Shown: one piece after another, positions 33,024 to 41,285 of the stretch
Layout: each line of letters begins with the position of its first letter
How positions within the stretch are numbered: position 1 is the stretch's first letter
Source of the DNA: Winogradskya consettensis
GTDB lineage: Bacteria; Actinomycetota; Actinomycetes; Mycobacteriales; Micromonosporaceae
DNA length: 64,000 nt
Direction of reading: 5' to 3'
NCBI RefSeq assembly: GCF_018332715.1
Contig: NZ_BOQP01000008.1
Coordinates: 124,001-188,000, forward strand
Made by a program: the position numbers and the translations under genes
The notes under the pieces: generated by a model
Databases searched by the model: none
What the model was told of the DNA's origin: nothing
What the model saw: the letters and a program-made list of their open reading frames with translations, nothing else

Positions 33024-33069
33024 ACATGAAAGCGGGGCCCGGTCACGTGACCGGGCCCCGCTTTCATGT
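33024..33069 (+). terminator. 46-bp perfect palindrome, bidirectional terminator
   Basis: The sequence from 33024 to 33069 is a perfect 46-bp palindrome with 23-bp arms and no loop (left arm begins ACATGAAAGCGG, core GGTCACGTGACC). It lies between the convergent helicase and LPXTG-like genes, nine bases after the helicase stop and eight before the other, so it can terminate both. Confidence 0.9.
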
Positions 33070-33076
33070 GTGGCTG

Positions 33077-33694
33077 TCAGAGGCTGCCGCGCCGGCGGGA
33101 CCGGGTCGCGAAGAGCAGGGCGGCACCGACCAGGATGGCGCCGAGACCGCCGGCGAGCGCGATCAGCAACGGGGTGCCCGACGGCCCGGTCGTGGGCAGC
33201 GCCGCCGACTCGTCATCGGTGTCGTCGCTGTCGTCCCCGCCGCCGTTCCCGCCGTTGTCACTGTCATCGCTGTCCAGCACCTTGACGTTCTGGGTGATCG
33301 TGACGCCGGAGGTGACCCCGGTGGCCATCAGCGTGGCCGTGCCGACCTCGGTCAGGGGAACCTCGACGCTGATGGAACCCTGGGCGTCGGCGGTGGCCGT
33401 GATGGTCGCCCGCCGGGGCAGCGTCACCGCGGCCAGGACGAAACCGTCGTCACGACGCGACGTGAACGCCGCGGACGAGTTCCCACCGCCGTAGCTGATG
33501 GTGATCGTGACCCGCTCGAACGGGATGAACCCCGACGCGGTGAAGGTCACGGTGCCGCCGTCCGACACGGTGCCGTCCGAGACGTTGGAGGCCGGCGGTT
33601 CCACCGGGTACGGCGCCGCGTGGGCGACTCCCGGTGCGATGAGAACTGCGGTGATGGCGGCGACTAGCAGCCCCAGGATGCGGTGTACGCGCAC
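33077..33694 (-). CDS. Secreted cell-wall surface protein with LPXTG-like sorting signal
   Basis: The 205-residue protein has a signal peptide (VAAITAVLIAPGVAHAA), a single Ig-like domain (VTFTASGFIPFERVTITIS ... ATITATADAQGSISVEVPL) and an acidic Asp/Gly/Ser linker. It ends with the sorting signal LPTTG, a hydrophobic span and a basic tail RSRRRG. It should be covalently attached to the wall by sortase. The GTG at 33694 has GGGGGA five bases upstream. No sortase gene is in the window. Confidence 0.85.
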   Translation of the reverse strand: MRVHRILGLLVAAITAVLIAPGVAHAAPYPVEPPASNVSDGTVSDGGTVTFTASGFIPFERVTITISYGGGNSSAAFTSRRDDGFVLAAVTLPRRATITATADAQGSISVEVPLTEVGTATLMATGVTSGVTITQNVKVLDSDDSDNGGNGGGDDSDDTDDESAALPTTGPSGTPLLIALAGGLGAILVGAALLFATRSRRRGSL

Positions 33695-33755
33695 GGTGTC
33701 CCCCGACAATTCACTACAGAAGCACATGAAAGTGTTTATTAGCTCACGAGAAAAC

Positions 33756-35561
33756 TTACCGATCTTGCGGGCATCCGTCCGCCGAATCGACCGATTGGTC
33801 CCATGGGGTGATCCCCGGCGTCGTCTGCAACCTCGGCGTCACGCTCGTGCCGTAACCGCCCGCCGGGATGCCGGTGAGCAGCGAAACCTCCAGCGACCGC
33901 CGCTGACCCGGCCGCAGATCCACGGTCATGATCCCCACCGCCCGCCGCCGGTCCGTCCCGGACCCGAACGCCGCGGCCGACCCGTCCAGCCGCATCCCCA
34001 CGATGCTGCCCCCGGTCGAGCTGTAGACCGACACATTGGTACGCACGACGTACGGATCCCCCGCCAGCGCCAGCCCCGTCACGGCCTCCGGCAGCCCCGA
34101 CCCCGGCACCGCCGACCCGAGCGTGACCGTCAGCGTCAACTCCCGCCGCCCGTCGCGCCGGCACGTCGGCGTGACCTTCAGGGCGGCCCGCTGCGTCAGG
34201 TAGTAGCCGAGCTTCGCCCCGCTGCCGTCGTTGAGGAAGACCCCGACGGTCGGCTCGGTGCCGTCGCTGGCCGGCAGCACCCCCGCCAGGGCGCTGCCCG
34301 CGAGCAACTCGTTCTCCGCCGGATGGGCACTCCAGAGGAGCAGCCTGCGCTCGGCGGTCGCGCGGGTCAGCGCGTCCAGCATCGCGGCGGGTTTCAGCGG
34401 ACGCGCCACCACCGCTTCGAACACCGCTCTCGCGGCGGCGGCGAAGTACGCGTCCTGCTCCTGGGGTGCTGACTTCGTCATGTACGTCTCGGACAGCAGC
34501 ACGGACACCACGTTCGCCGCGGTCAGATCCTTACCACCGGGCACGCTCACCTTGCCGACGGCGCCCAGCAGGTAGGAGAGCGCCACCGGGTCGGTCGCGA
34601 AGACGCCGTCGACGGTCGTCCCGGTCCGCCGCCGGTACATCTCCCGGGCGAGCCGCCCCACGGTCGGGAAGTCCGGTGTCACGTTGATGTCGGCGGGGAA
34701 CGTGGCCATCTTGTCGGTGTAGAGCGCCCGGTCCGACGCGGTCAGCGCCAGGACCGGCTCGGCGAACGTGCGCAGGTCCGCCGCGGCCGAGCCCTGGTCG
34801 GTGATCGTGATCCGGCCCTCGTTCGCCGTGATCACCACGTAGGCGCCGGGCATGCCGCCGGTGGCCCGGACCTCGGCGAGGTTCTGGAACAGCGCCAGAT
34901 AGGTACGCGGCCCCGCGCTGCCGAGCATCGGTGGCACCAGGGCCGAGCCGCGCGCGGCGACAGCGGTCAGCGCGGAGGCCCGCCGCAGGTCGTCGCGCAG
35001 CCCGGTCACCGCCGCCCGGACCCGGCCGACCAGCCCGTCCACGGCGATGGCGTCGACCCGTTCCCGGGCCCGGCGCAGCGCCGCGTCCGCCGCCGCGAGT
35101 TTCGGCGCTGCCCGCTCGATCGGTTCGAGGTCGATCCGGCCGTCGCGGGGCGCGAGGCTGTCGAGGCGGATCGAGCCTGCCGTCTCCACGAGCGGCGGCA
35201 GCCCGTCGCGGGCGAAGTCGTCCAGGGCGTCGGCGACGGTCCGCACGGCGGCGAGGTCGTCACCCGCTACGGGCAACCGGGTGCCCGCCTGCCAGACGGG
35301 GTCGTGCACATCCTTGCGGGCCGCGCGTGTCTCGCTCTGCAGTGCGGCGAGCGTCCCGGTGGCTGCCGGGTCGCTGGTCTGCAACTGTGCGCGGAGCCGG
35401 CGTACGAGGACGGCCGCCTCCTGCAGATGGTCCTGGGAGCTGCGCGCCCGTATCCCCGCCCACGCCGTCCCCCCGGCGCCCGCGACCACCACGACCAGGG
35501 CGGCGACCAGCGCTCTGCGGACATGTCGGCGCCTCGAACGACGCCTTCGGCCTTGTGTCAC
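33756..35561 (-). CDS. DUF4012 exopolysaccharide-locus membrane protein
   Basis: The 601-residue protein has an N-terminal Arg-rich stretch and one transmembrane anchor (about 14-35), then a long extracytoplasmic part including a coiled helical region (65-170) and a DUF4012 domain with GPRTYLALFQNLAEVRATGGMPGAYVVITANEGRI, and later DAYFAAAARAVFE. DUF4012 proteins occur in polysaccharide loci; their biochemical role is not known. The GTG has GAGGAG nine bases upstream. It is divergent from capE. Confidence 0.85.
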   Translation of the reverse strand: MTQGRRRRSRRRHVRRALVAALVVVVAGAGGTAWAGIRARSSQDHLQEAAVLVRRLRAQLQTSDPAATGTLAALQSETRAARKDVHDPVWQAGTRLPVAGDDLAAVRTVADALDDFARDGLPPLVETAGSIRLDSLAPRDGRIDLEPIERAAPKLAAADAALRRARERVDAIAVDGLVGRVRAAVTGLRDDLRRASALTAVAARGSALVPPMLGSAGPRTYLALFQNLAEVRATGGMPGAYVVITANEGRITITDQGSAAADLRTFAEPVLALTASDRALYTDKMATFPADINVTPDFPTVGRLAREMYRRRTGTTVDGVFATDPVALSYLLGAVGKVSVPGGKDLTAANVVSVLLSETYMTKSAPQEQDAYFAAAARAVFEAVVARPLKPAAMLDALTRATAERRLLLWSAHPAENELLAGSALAGVLPASDGTEPTVGVFLNDGSGAKLGYYLTQRAALKVTPTCRRDGRRELTLTVTLGSAVPGSGLPEAVTGLALAGDPYVVRTNVSVYSSTGGSIVGMRLDGSAAAFGSGTDRRRAVGIMTVDLRPGQRRSLEVSLLTGIPAGGYGTSVTPRLQTTPGITPWDQSVDSADGCPQDR

Positions 35562-35592
35562 GCGCTCCTCCTCAGTAACAAAATGGATTTTA

Positions 35593-35621
35593 GGGACACA
35601 GAGCAGTCAAGTCCGCATAAT
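35593..35621 (+). promoter_or_regulatory. Possible promoter of the capEFG operon
   Basis: GGGACA (35593-35598), 17 bases, then CATAAT (35616-35621), about 40 bases before the capE start. A GGGAGG at 35651-35656 fixes the GTG at 35662. The -35 is weak. Confidence 0.3.
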
Positions 35622-35661
35622 GCGTTTACAGGCTCTTTCGCCCATCGAAAGGGAGGCACCC

Positions 35662-36696
35662 GTGCCCGTCCCGCTCTCCGGCCGCCGCTTCGCCATCACC
35701 GGCGGCACCGGCTCGTTCGGACAGGCGATGGTCGGCCACCTGCTCGCCGCCGGTGCCGCGGAGATCCGCGTGCTGAGCCGCGACGAGGCCAAGCAGGACC
35801 AGATGCGCGGCCGCCTGCGCGACGACCGGGTGCGCTACTACGTCGGCGACGTCCGGGACCGCGACACCGTGCGCAAGGCGACCCGCGGTGTCGAGTTCGT
35901 CTTCCACGCCGCGGCCCTCAAACAGGTGCCGTCGTGTGAGTTCTTCCCGCTGGAGGCGTTGCGTACCAACGTGCTGGGCAGCGCCAACGTCGTCGAGGCC
36001 TGCGAGCGCAACGGCGTCGGGTCGCTCGTGCTGCTCAGCACCGACAAGGCCGTCTACCCGGTGAACGCGATGGGCATGACGAAGGCACTGATGGAGAAGG
36101 TGGCCCAGGCACACGCCCGGACCAGCCCGGACTCGCCCACCACGGTCTCCTGCGTGCGGTACGGCAACGTCATGTACTCGCGTGGCTCGGTCATCCCGCT
36201 GTTCGTGGAGCAGCTGCGCACCAACCGCCCGTTGACCGTCACCGACCCCGCGATGACCCGGTTCCTCATGTCCCTCGCGGAGTCGGTGGAGCTGGTCGAG
36301 CGGGCGTTCACCGGCGCCGTCCCGGGTGACGTGTTCATCCGCAAGGCCAGCGCCTGCACCATCGGGGATCTCGTGCTCGCGCTCGGCAACCTGTTCGGCG
36401 TCACCCCGAAGATCGAGGTCCTCGGCATCCGGCACGGCGAGAAGATGGACGAGACCCTCGCCAGCCGCGAGGAGCTCCGGCACGCCCGGGACCTCGGCGA
36501 GTTCTTCCGCGTGCCGCTGGACACCCGGGACCTGAACTACGCGCCGTACGTCGAGGAGGGCGAGGCGGGGACCGAGCGGCTGTTCGACTTCAACTCCGCG
36601 AACGCGCCACGGCTCGACGTACCGGAGATCGAGGCCCTGCTGCTCACCCTCCCGGAGATTCGCGCGGAGCTGGGCACCCTGGTGGCTGCCGGATGA
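35662..36696 (+). CDS. capE: UDP-GlcNAc 4,6-dehydratase/5-epimerase (CapE/FnlA/WbjB-like)
   Basis: The 344-residue extended SDR begins FAITGGTGSFGQAMVGH and has VFHAAALKQVPSCEFFP, and the active-site segment STDKAVYPVNAMGMTKALMEK, where Met stands in the Tyr position of the Tyr-x3-Lys, as in the inverting CapE/FlaA1-like enzymes. The family converts UDP-GlcNAc to the 2,6-dideoxy-4-hexulose precursor of UDP-N-acetyl-L-fucosamine. The GTG at 35662 has GGGAGG five bases upstream; an upstream ATG 35620 would add an unsupported extension. CapF and CapG homologues follow with 4-bp overlap or one gene apart, which strengthens this assignment. Confidence 0.88.
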   Translation: MPVPLSGRRFAITGGTGSFGQAMVGHLLAAGAAEIRVLSRDEAKQDQMRGRLRDDRVRYYVGDVRDRDTVRKATRGVEFVFHAAALKQVPSCEFFPLEALRTNVLGSANVVEACERNGVGSLVLLSTDKAVYPVNAMGMTKALMEKVAQAHARTSPDSPTTVSCVRYGNVMYSRGSVIPLFVEQLRTNRPLTVTDPAMTRFLMSLAESVELVERAFTGAVPGDVFIRKASACTIGDLVLALGNLFGVTPKIEVLGIRHGEKMDETLASREELRHARDLGEFFRVPLDTRDLNYAPYVEEGEAGTERLFDFNSANAPRLDVPEIEALLLTLPEIRAELGTLVAAG

Positions 36697-37775
36697 CGTC
36701 CCCACTGATCCTCACCGGCGCGAACGGCTTCCTCGGCTGGCACGTCCGGGTCCTGGCCCGCGCTCACGGCCTGCCCGACCCGATCGCCGTCACCCGCGCC
36801 GACCTGCGCCACCCCGACCGGCTCGCCGGCCTGCTCAGCGGCGCCGACCGGGTGCTGCACGTCGCCGGCGTCAACCGGGGCGACGCGGATCTCGGCAACC
36901 GCGAACTCGCCGATCAGCTCGCGGCGGGGCTGCGGCGGTGCGCGACACCGCCCAAGACCGTGGTGTTCGCCGACTCGATCCAGGCCGGCAACGGCACTGC
37001 GTACGGTGATGGGAAGGCAGCCGCAGCCGCCACACTCGCCGAGACCACCGAATGGTCCGGGTCCCGTTTCGAGGACATCCGGCTGCCGAACCTGTTCGGG
37101 GAGCACGGCCGGCCCCACTACAACTCGGTGGTGGCGACGTTCTGCCGGGAACTCGCCGACGGCAACACGCCGCGCGTCGACCGGGACCGGACGCTGGACC
37201 TGCTGCACGCCACCGACGCCGCGGCGCTGCTGGCCGGGCTGCCCGCCGCCGAACCGACCCCGTGCGGCGTGGGTGACCTGCTCGACCGGTTGCGGGAGAT
37301 GGCCGCGCGTTACGCGATGGGGGAGATCCCATCGCTGACCAGCCGCTTCGACGTGCGGCTGTTCAACACCTACCGCTCGCACCTCTTCCCGGCCACCACG
37401 CCGTTCCCGCTGCCGTGCCACAGCGACACCCGCGGCGACCTCGTCGAGGCGGTCAAGGTGCACGGTGGCGGCGGCCAGACGTTCGTCTCCACCACCAACC
37501 CCGGGATCACCCGCGGCGAACACTTCCACCTGGCCAAGGTGGAGCGCTTCCTGGTCCTGCGCGGCGAGGCCCTCATCCGGGTACGCCGGGTGCTGCACGA
37601 CGACATCCACACCTTCCGGGTACGCGGTGAGCGCCCCGCCTTCGTCGACATGCCCGCGATGTGGGCGCACAGCATCACCAACATCGGCGATTCCGACCTG
37701 CTGACCATGTTCTGGTCCAACGAGGTCTTCGACCCGGGACAACCCGACACGTTCCCGGAGCGGGTGGTGGCGTGA
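36693..37775 (+). CDS. capF: Bifunctional UDP-sugar reductase with cupin domain (CapF/FnlB/WbjC-like)
   Basis: The 360-residue protein has an N-terminal Rossmann SDR (PLILTGANGFLGWHV, AYGDGK for Tyr-x3-Lys) and a C-terminal cupin (about 245-360) with the metal-binding region GITRGEHFHLAKVERFLVLRGEA and HDDIHTF. In CapF the cupin epimerises C3 and the SDR reduces the 4-keto group, yielding UDP-6-deoxy-L-talo-type N-acetyl sugar. It overlaps capE by four bases (ATGA). The domain order and length match the family. Confidence 0.9.
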   Translation: MTSPLILTGANGFLGWHVRVLARAHGLPDPIAVTRADLRHPDRLAGLLSGADRVLHVAGVNRGDADLGNRELADQLAAGLRRCATPPKTVVFADSIQAGNGTAYGDGKAAAAATLAETTEWSGSRFEDIRLPNLFGEHGRPHYNSVVATFCRELADGNTPRVDRDRTLDLLHATDAAALLAGLPAAEPTPCGVGDLLDRLREMAARYAMGEIPSLTSRFDVRLFNTYRSHLFPATTPFPLPCHSDTRGDLVEAVKVHGGGGQTFVSTTNPGITRGEHFHLAKVERFLVLRGEALIRVRRVLHDDIHTFRVRGERPAFVDMPAMWAHSITNIGDSDLLTMFWSNEVFDPGQPDTFPERVVA

Positions 37776-39022
37776 AGATCGGCATCGTCAGCCAGTGGTA
37801 CCCGCCGGAACCCGCGTACATCCCCGCCGACCTCGCCACGGGTCTGGTCGGGCGCGGCCACCGGGTCCGGGTCCTGACCGGCTACCCCACGTACCCCGCG
37901 GGCAAGCTCTACCCCGGATACCGCCAGCGCCGCCACGACACGGCGACGGTCGAGGGCGTGACCGTACGCAGGGTGCCGCTCTACCCGAGCCACGACCGCT
38001 CCGGCACCCGCCGCGCGGCCAACTACCTGTCCTTCGCGGCCAGCAGCGCCGCCGCCGCGCTGAGCTACCTGGGCGAGGCCGACGTCGTCTACGTCTACCT
38101 GACCCCGGCGACGGCGGTCGCGGCCCCGGCCCTGCTGCGCCTGCTGCGGGGGATTCCGGTCGTCATCCACGTCCAGGACATCTGGCCGGAGTCGGTGACG
38201 TCCTCGGGCATGCTCCCCGGCGGCGTGGCCGGACGGCTGGCCGGCTCGGTGCTGCACGCGGCCATGCGGCGGACCTACCGGATGGCGTCGGCCATCGCCG
38301 TCATCGCGCCGTCGATGCGGGACCTGGTCGTCGCGCGCGGTGCTGTGGCTTCGCGCGTACGGGTCGTGCTGAACTGGGCCGACGAGTCCCTCTTCCGCCC
38401 GGTCGGTATCGACCCCGCGGCCCGCGCCCGGCTCGGTCACCGCGACCGCTGCACGATCATGTACGCCGGCGCGATGGGCCCGTTCCAGAACATCGGCGAC
38501 TCGATCCGCGCGGCGTCCGCGGCCCGCGACGACGTCGACCTGGTCCTGGCCGGCTCGGGGATCGGTGAGAGCGACGCCCGCACCCTGACCGCCCGCCTCG
38601 GCGCCGACAACGTCCGCTTCCTGGGCCGCCTGCCGGTCGCCGAGATGGCGGCCCTCTACGCCGCGGCCGACTACCAGCTCGTCACGCTGAAGGACCTGCC
38701 GATCTTCCACGGCACGATCCCCTCGAAGCTGCCCGCCGCACTGTCCTGCGGCTCCCCGGTCCTGGTGTCCGTCCCCGGCGACTCCGCCGCACTCGTCGAG
38801 GGCAGCGGCGCCGGCCTCGCCTGCCCGCCGGAGGACTGGCAGGCCCTGGCAGCCCGGTTCCGGCAAGCAGCGGCCCTGTCACCCGCTGCCCGCGCCGAGA
38901 TGGGCCGCAACGCCCTGGACACCTACCGCGCCCGGATGTCCCGCCGGGCCGGCCTCGACCAGCTCGAGGACATGCTGGTTTCCTCGGCCGAAAAGCACAA
39001 CAGGGTGGGGGCGGCCCGATGA
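37772..39022 (+). CDS. Glycosyltransferase family 4, WbuB-like (probable L-FucNAc transferase)
   Basis: The 416-residue GT-B enzyme begins IGIVSQWYPPEPAYIPADLATGLVGRGHRV with the acceptor-side HVQDIWPESVTSSGML that is characteristic of WbuB-type transferases, and the donor site IVYAGAMGPFQNIG-like and ALSCGSPVLVSVPGDSAALVEGSGAGL. Family relatives attach N-acetylfucosamine to the lipid-linked acceptor. It overlaps capF and capG by four bases each. The donor is inferred from capEFG. Confidence 0.85.
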   Translation: MKIGIVSQWYPPEPAYIPADLATGLVGRGHRVRVLTGYPTYPAGKLYPGYRQRRHDTATVEGVTVRRVPLYPSHDRSGTRRAANYLSFAASSAAAALSYLGEADVVYVYLTPATAVAAPALLRLLRGIPVVIHVQDIWPESVTSSGMLPGGVAGRLAGSVLHAAMRRTYRMASAIAVIAPSMRDLVVARGAVASRVRVVLNWADESLFRPVGIDPAARARLGHRDRCTIMYAGAMGPFQNIGDSIRAASAARDDVDLVLAGSGIGESDARTLTARLGADNVRFLGRLPVAEMAALYAAADYQLVTLKDLPIFHGTIPSKLPAALSCGSPVLVSVPGDSAALVEGSGAGLACPPEDWQALAARFRQAAALSPAARAEMGRNALDTYRARMSRRAGLDQLEDMLVSSAEKHNRVGAAR

Positions 39023-40131
39023 CCCGCGTGATGACCGTGGTGGGCACCCGCCCCGAACTCATCCGGCTCTCCCGCGTGCTGGTCACCCTGGACCGCACCG
39101 TCGAGCACACCCTCGTCCATACGGGCCAGAACTGGGACCCGGCCCTCAGCGACGTCTTCTTCGACGAGCTCGAACTCCCGAAACCGTCCCGCAACCTCGC
39201 CGTCGACACGACCTCCCTGGGCGCGGTCCTCGCCGGCGTCCTCACCGGCGTGGAGAAGGCCCTCGAGGAGGTACGCCCCGACGCGCTGCTCGTGCTCGGC
39301 GACACCAACAGCTGCATCGCCGCGCTGATGGCCCGCCGCATGAAGGTGCCGGTCTACCACATGGAAGCGGGCAACCGCTGCTTCGACCAGAACGTCCCCG
39401 AGGAGACCAACCGCCGCCTCGTCGACCACGTCAGCGACTTCAACCTCGTCTACACCGAACACGCCCGCCGCAACCTGCTCGCCGAAGGCCTCCACCCCCG
39501 CCGCATCCTGCACACGGGCTCCCCGATGCGCGAGGTCCTCGACCACTACCGCCCCCGCATCGACGCGAGCCCGGTCCTCGACCGCCTCGCCCTCGAACCG
39601 GGCGGCTACTTCGTCGTCAGCGCCCACCGCGAGGAGAACGTCGACGACCCCGCCCGCCTCGCCCGGCTACTGGGCTGCCTGCACGCGGTCCGGGAGAAGT
39701 GGGGACTCCCGGTGCTCGTGTCGACGCACCCGCGTACCCGTGACCGCCTGGAACGGGCCACGACGGACCCGGCACTGCTCGACGGCCTGACGTTCCACCC
39801 GCCCTTCGGCTTCTTCGACTACGTCCACCTGCAACTACGCGCCCGCTGCACACTCTCGGACAGCGGCACGATCAGCGAGGAATCCGCGATCCTGGGCTTC
39901 CCCGCGGTCTCCCTGCGCGAATCCATCGAACGCCCGGAAGCCCTCGACACCGGCGTCACGATCATGACCGGCCTGGACCCCGCCGGTCTCCTCGAAGCCA
40001 TCGACCTGGCGACCACCCACCGCACGGCCTGCCCCGCCGACTACGAAATCCCGGACACCTCGGCCCGCGTCGTCCGCTTCATCCTCTCCACCGTCCGCCG
40101 CCACCACGACTGGGCCGGAATCCGCCGATGA
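39019..40131 (+). CDS. capG: UDP-N-acetylglucosamine 2-epimerase family (CapG/FnlC/WbjD-like)
   Basis: The 370-residue GT-B-like epimerase has VVGTRPELIRLSRVL at the N-terminus, HTGQNWDPALSD, LVLGDTNSCIAALMARRMKVPVYHMEAGNRCFDQNVPEETNRRLVDH (catalytic Asp/Glu/His), SAHREENVD and LSDSGTISEESAILGFPAVSLRESIERPEA. In the Cap pathway it epimerises C2 to finish UDP-N-acetyl-L-fucosamine. Order capE-capF-GT-capG with four-base overlaps supports the pathway assignment. Confidence 0.9.
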   Translation: MTRVMTVVGTRPELIRLSRVLVTLDRTVEHTLVHTGQNWDPALSDVFFDELELPKPSRNLAVDTTSLGAVLAGVLTGVEKALEEVRPDALLVLGDTNSCIAALMARRMKVPVYHMEAGNRCFDQNVPEETNRRLVDHVSDFNLVYTEHARRNLLAEGLHPRRILHTGSPMREVLDHYRPRIDASPVLDRLALEPGGYFVVSAHREENVDDPARLARLLGCLHAVREKWGLPVLVSTHPRTRDRLERATTDPALLDGLTFHPPFGFFDYVHLQLRARCTLSDSGTISEESAILGFPAVSLRESIERPEALDTGVTIMTGLDPAGLLEAIDLATTHRTACPADYEIPDTSARVVRFILSTVRRHHDWAGIRR

Positions 40132-41285
40132 CCGACGACCGCTACCGGGTCCTGATGACCTGCGGCGTCTTCGAACCCGGCTTCCGCGGCGGCGGCCCGG
40201 TCCGCTCCCTCGCCCAGATGCTCGACACCATGTCCGACCGCATCGACGCGATCCTCGTCACCAGCGACCGCGACCACGGCACGTCTACCGCTTACCCCGG
40301 CCTCTCCGGCCGGTGGGTGGACCGTGACCGCACCCGGATCTTCTATCTGAATCCCTGGGCTCCGTGGCACTGGCTGCGACTCTGGCGTGAGCTCCGGGAC
40401 ATCCCATTCGACCTCCTGTACGTCAACAGCTTCTTCTCACCGTGGTTCACCTTGGTCCCGATCCTTGCCATGCGTTTACACCTGCTGCGGTCCGGCAGAT
40501 TGCTGATTGCCCCGCGCGGAGAACTGTCCCCGGGCGCACTGTCACTGAAGGCGACGAAGAAACGGACTTTCCTGCGGGCGTGGAGGCCCGTACTTGGCCG
40601 GTCCGGGGTTCGCTGGCACGCCTCCACCAGCGAGGAGGCTGCAGAGATCAGATCTGTGTACCCCTGGGCCGACGTCGAGATCAGCCTTGATCAGGTCGCT
40701 CTGCCACTGGATCCGCTGGATCCGCTGCCCACGATGTCCGATGTCCGGTTGGCTTACATCGGGAGGATCTCCGCCAAGAAGAACCTCGACCTGACTCTCG
40801 CCGCGTTGCATCACGTATCCGCCCCGGTCACATTCGACATCTACGGCCCGATCGAGGACCGCGCCTACTGGGCGCGATGCCGGGCGCTGATCGACGGCGT
40901 CGGTGCCCACATCGTGGTCAGGTACCGAGGTGAGCTGGCGCCCGACCGGGTGCGTGCCACGTTCGCCGGGTACGACGCCTTTGTGTTCCCAACCCGGGGA
41001 GAGAACTTCGGGCACGTCATCGCCGAGAGCCTGTCCGCGTCCTGCCCGGTGATCTGCACCGACCGCACACCGTGGAACGACGTGCTGAATGCCGGGGGCG
41101 GGCGGGTGCTGCCCGCCATGGGCTCGGACGAGCTCGGCGCCGAACTGGACCGGATCGCGGCGATGACCCCCGCTCAAAGACTGCGCGCCCGGGAGCGGGC
41201 GGGCGCGGCTTACCGCCGGTGGCGGGCCGGCATCGCGAACCCGAACGTGCTGGACCAGATCCGCGAGGGGAGTACCGTCCGTTGA
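40128..41285 (+). CDS. Glycosyltransferase family 4
   Basis: The 385-residue GT4 begins VLMTCGVFEPGFRGGGPVRSLAQML and has RLLIAPRGELSPGALSLKATKKRTF, LAYIGRISAKKNLDLTLAAL and the nucleotide-sugar-binding FVFPTRGENFGHVIAESLSASCPVICTDRTPWNDVL. Similar proteins occur in exopolysaccharide and teichuronic-type loci. The 5' 200 bases share the strong G/C-third codon use of capG, while from about 40340 codon use is more relaxed, suggesting a junction. It overlaps capG (ATGA) and the next GT (TTGA). Confidence 0.88.
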   Translation: MTDDRYRVLMTCGVFEPGFRGGGPVRSLAQMLDTMSDRIDAILVTSDRDHGTSTAYPGLSGRWVDRDRTRIFYLNPWAPWHWLRLWRELRDIPFDLLYVNSFFSPWFTLVPILAMRLHLLRSGRLLIAPRGELSPGALSLKATKKRTFLRAWRPVLGRSGVRWHASTSEEAAEIRSVYPWADVEISLDQVALPLDPLDPLPTMSDVRLAYIGRISAKKNLDLTLAALHHVSAPVTFDIYGPIEDRAYWARCRALIDGVGAHIVVRYRGELAPDRVRATFAGYDAFVFPTRGENFGHVIAESLSASCPVICTDRTPWNDVLNAGGGRVLPAMGSDELGAELDRIAAMTPAQRLRARERAGAAYRRWRAGIANPNVLDQIREGSTVR

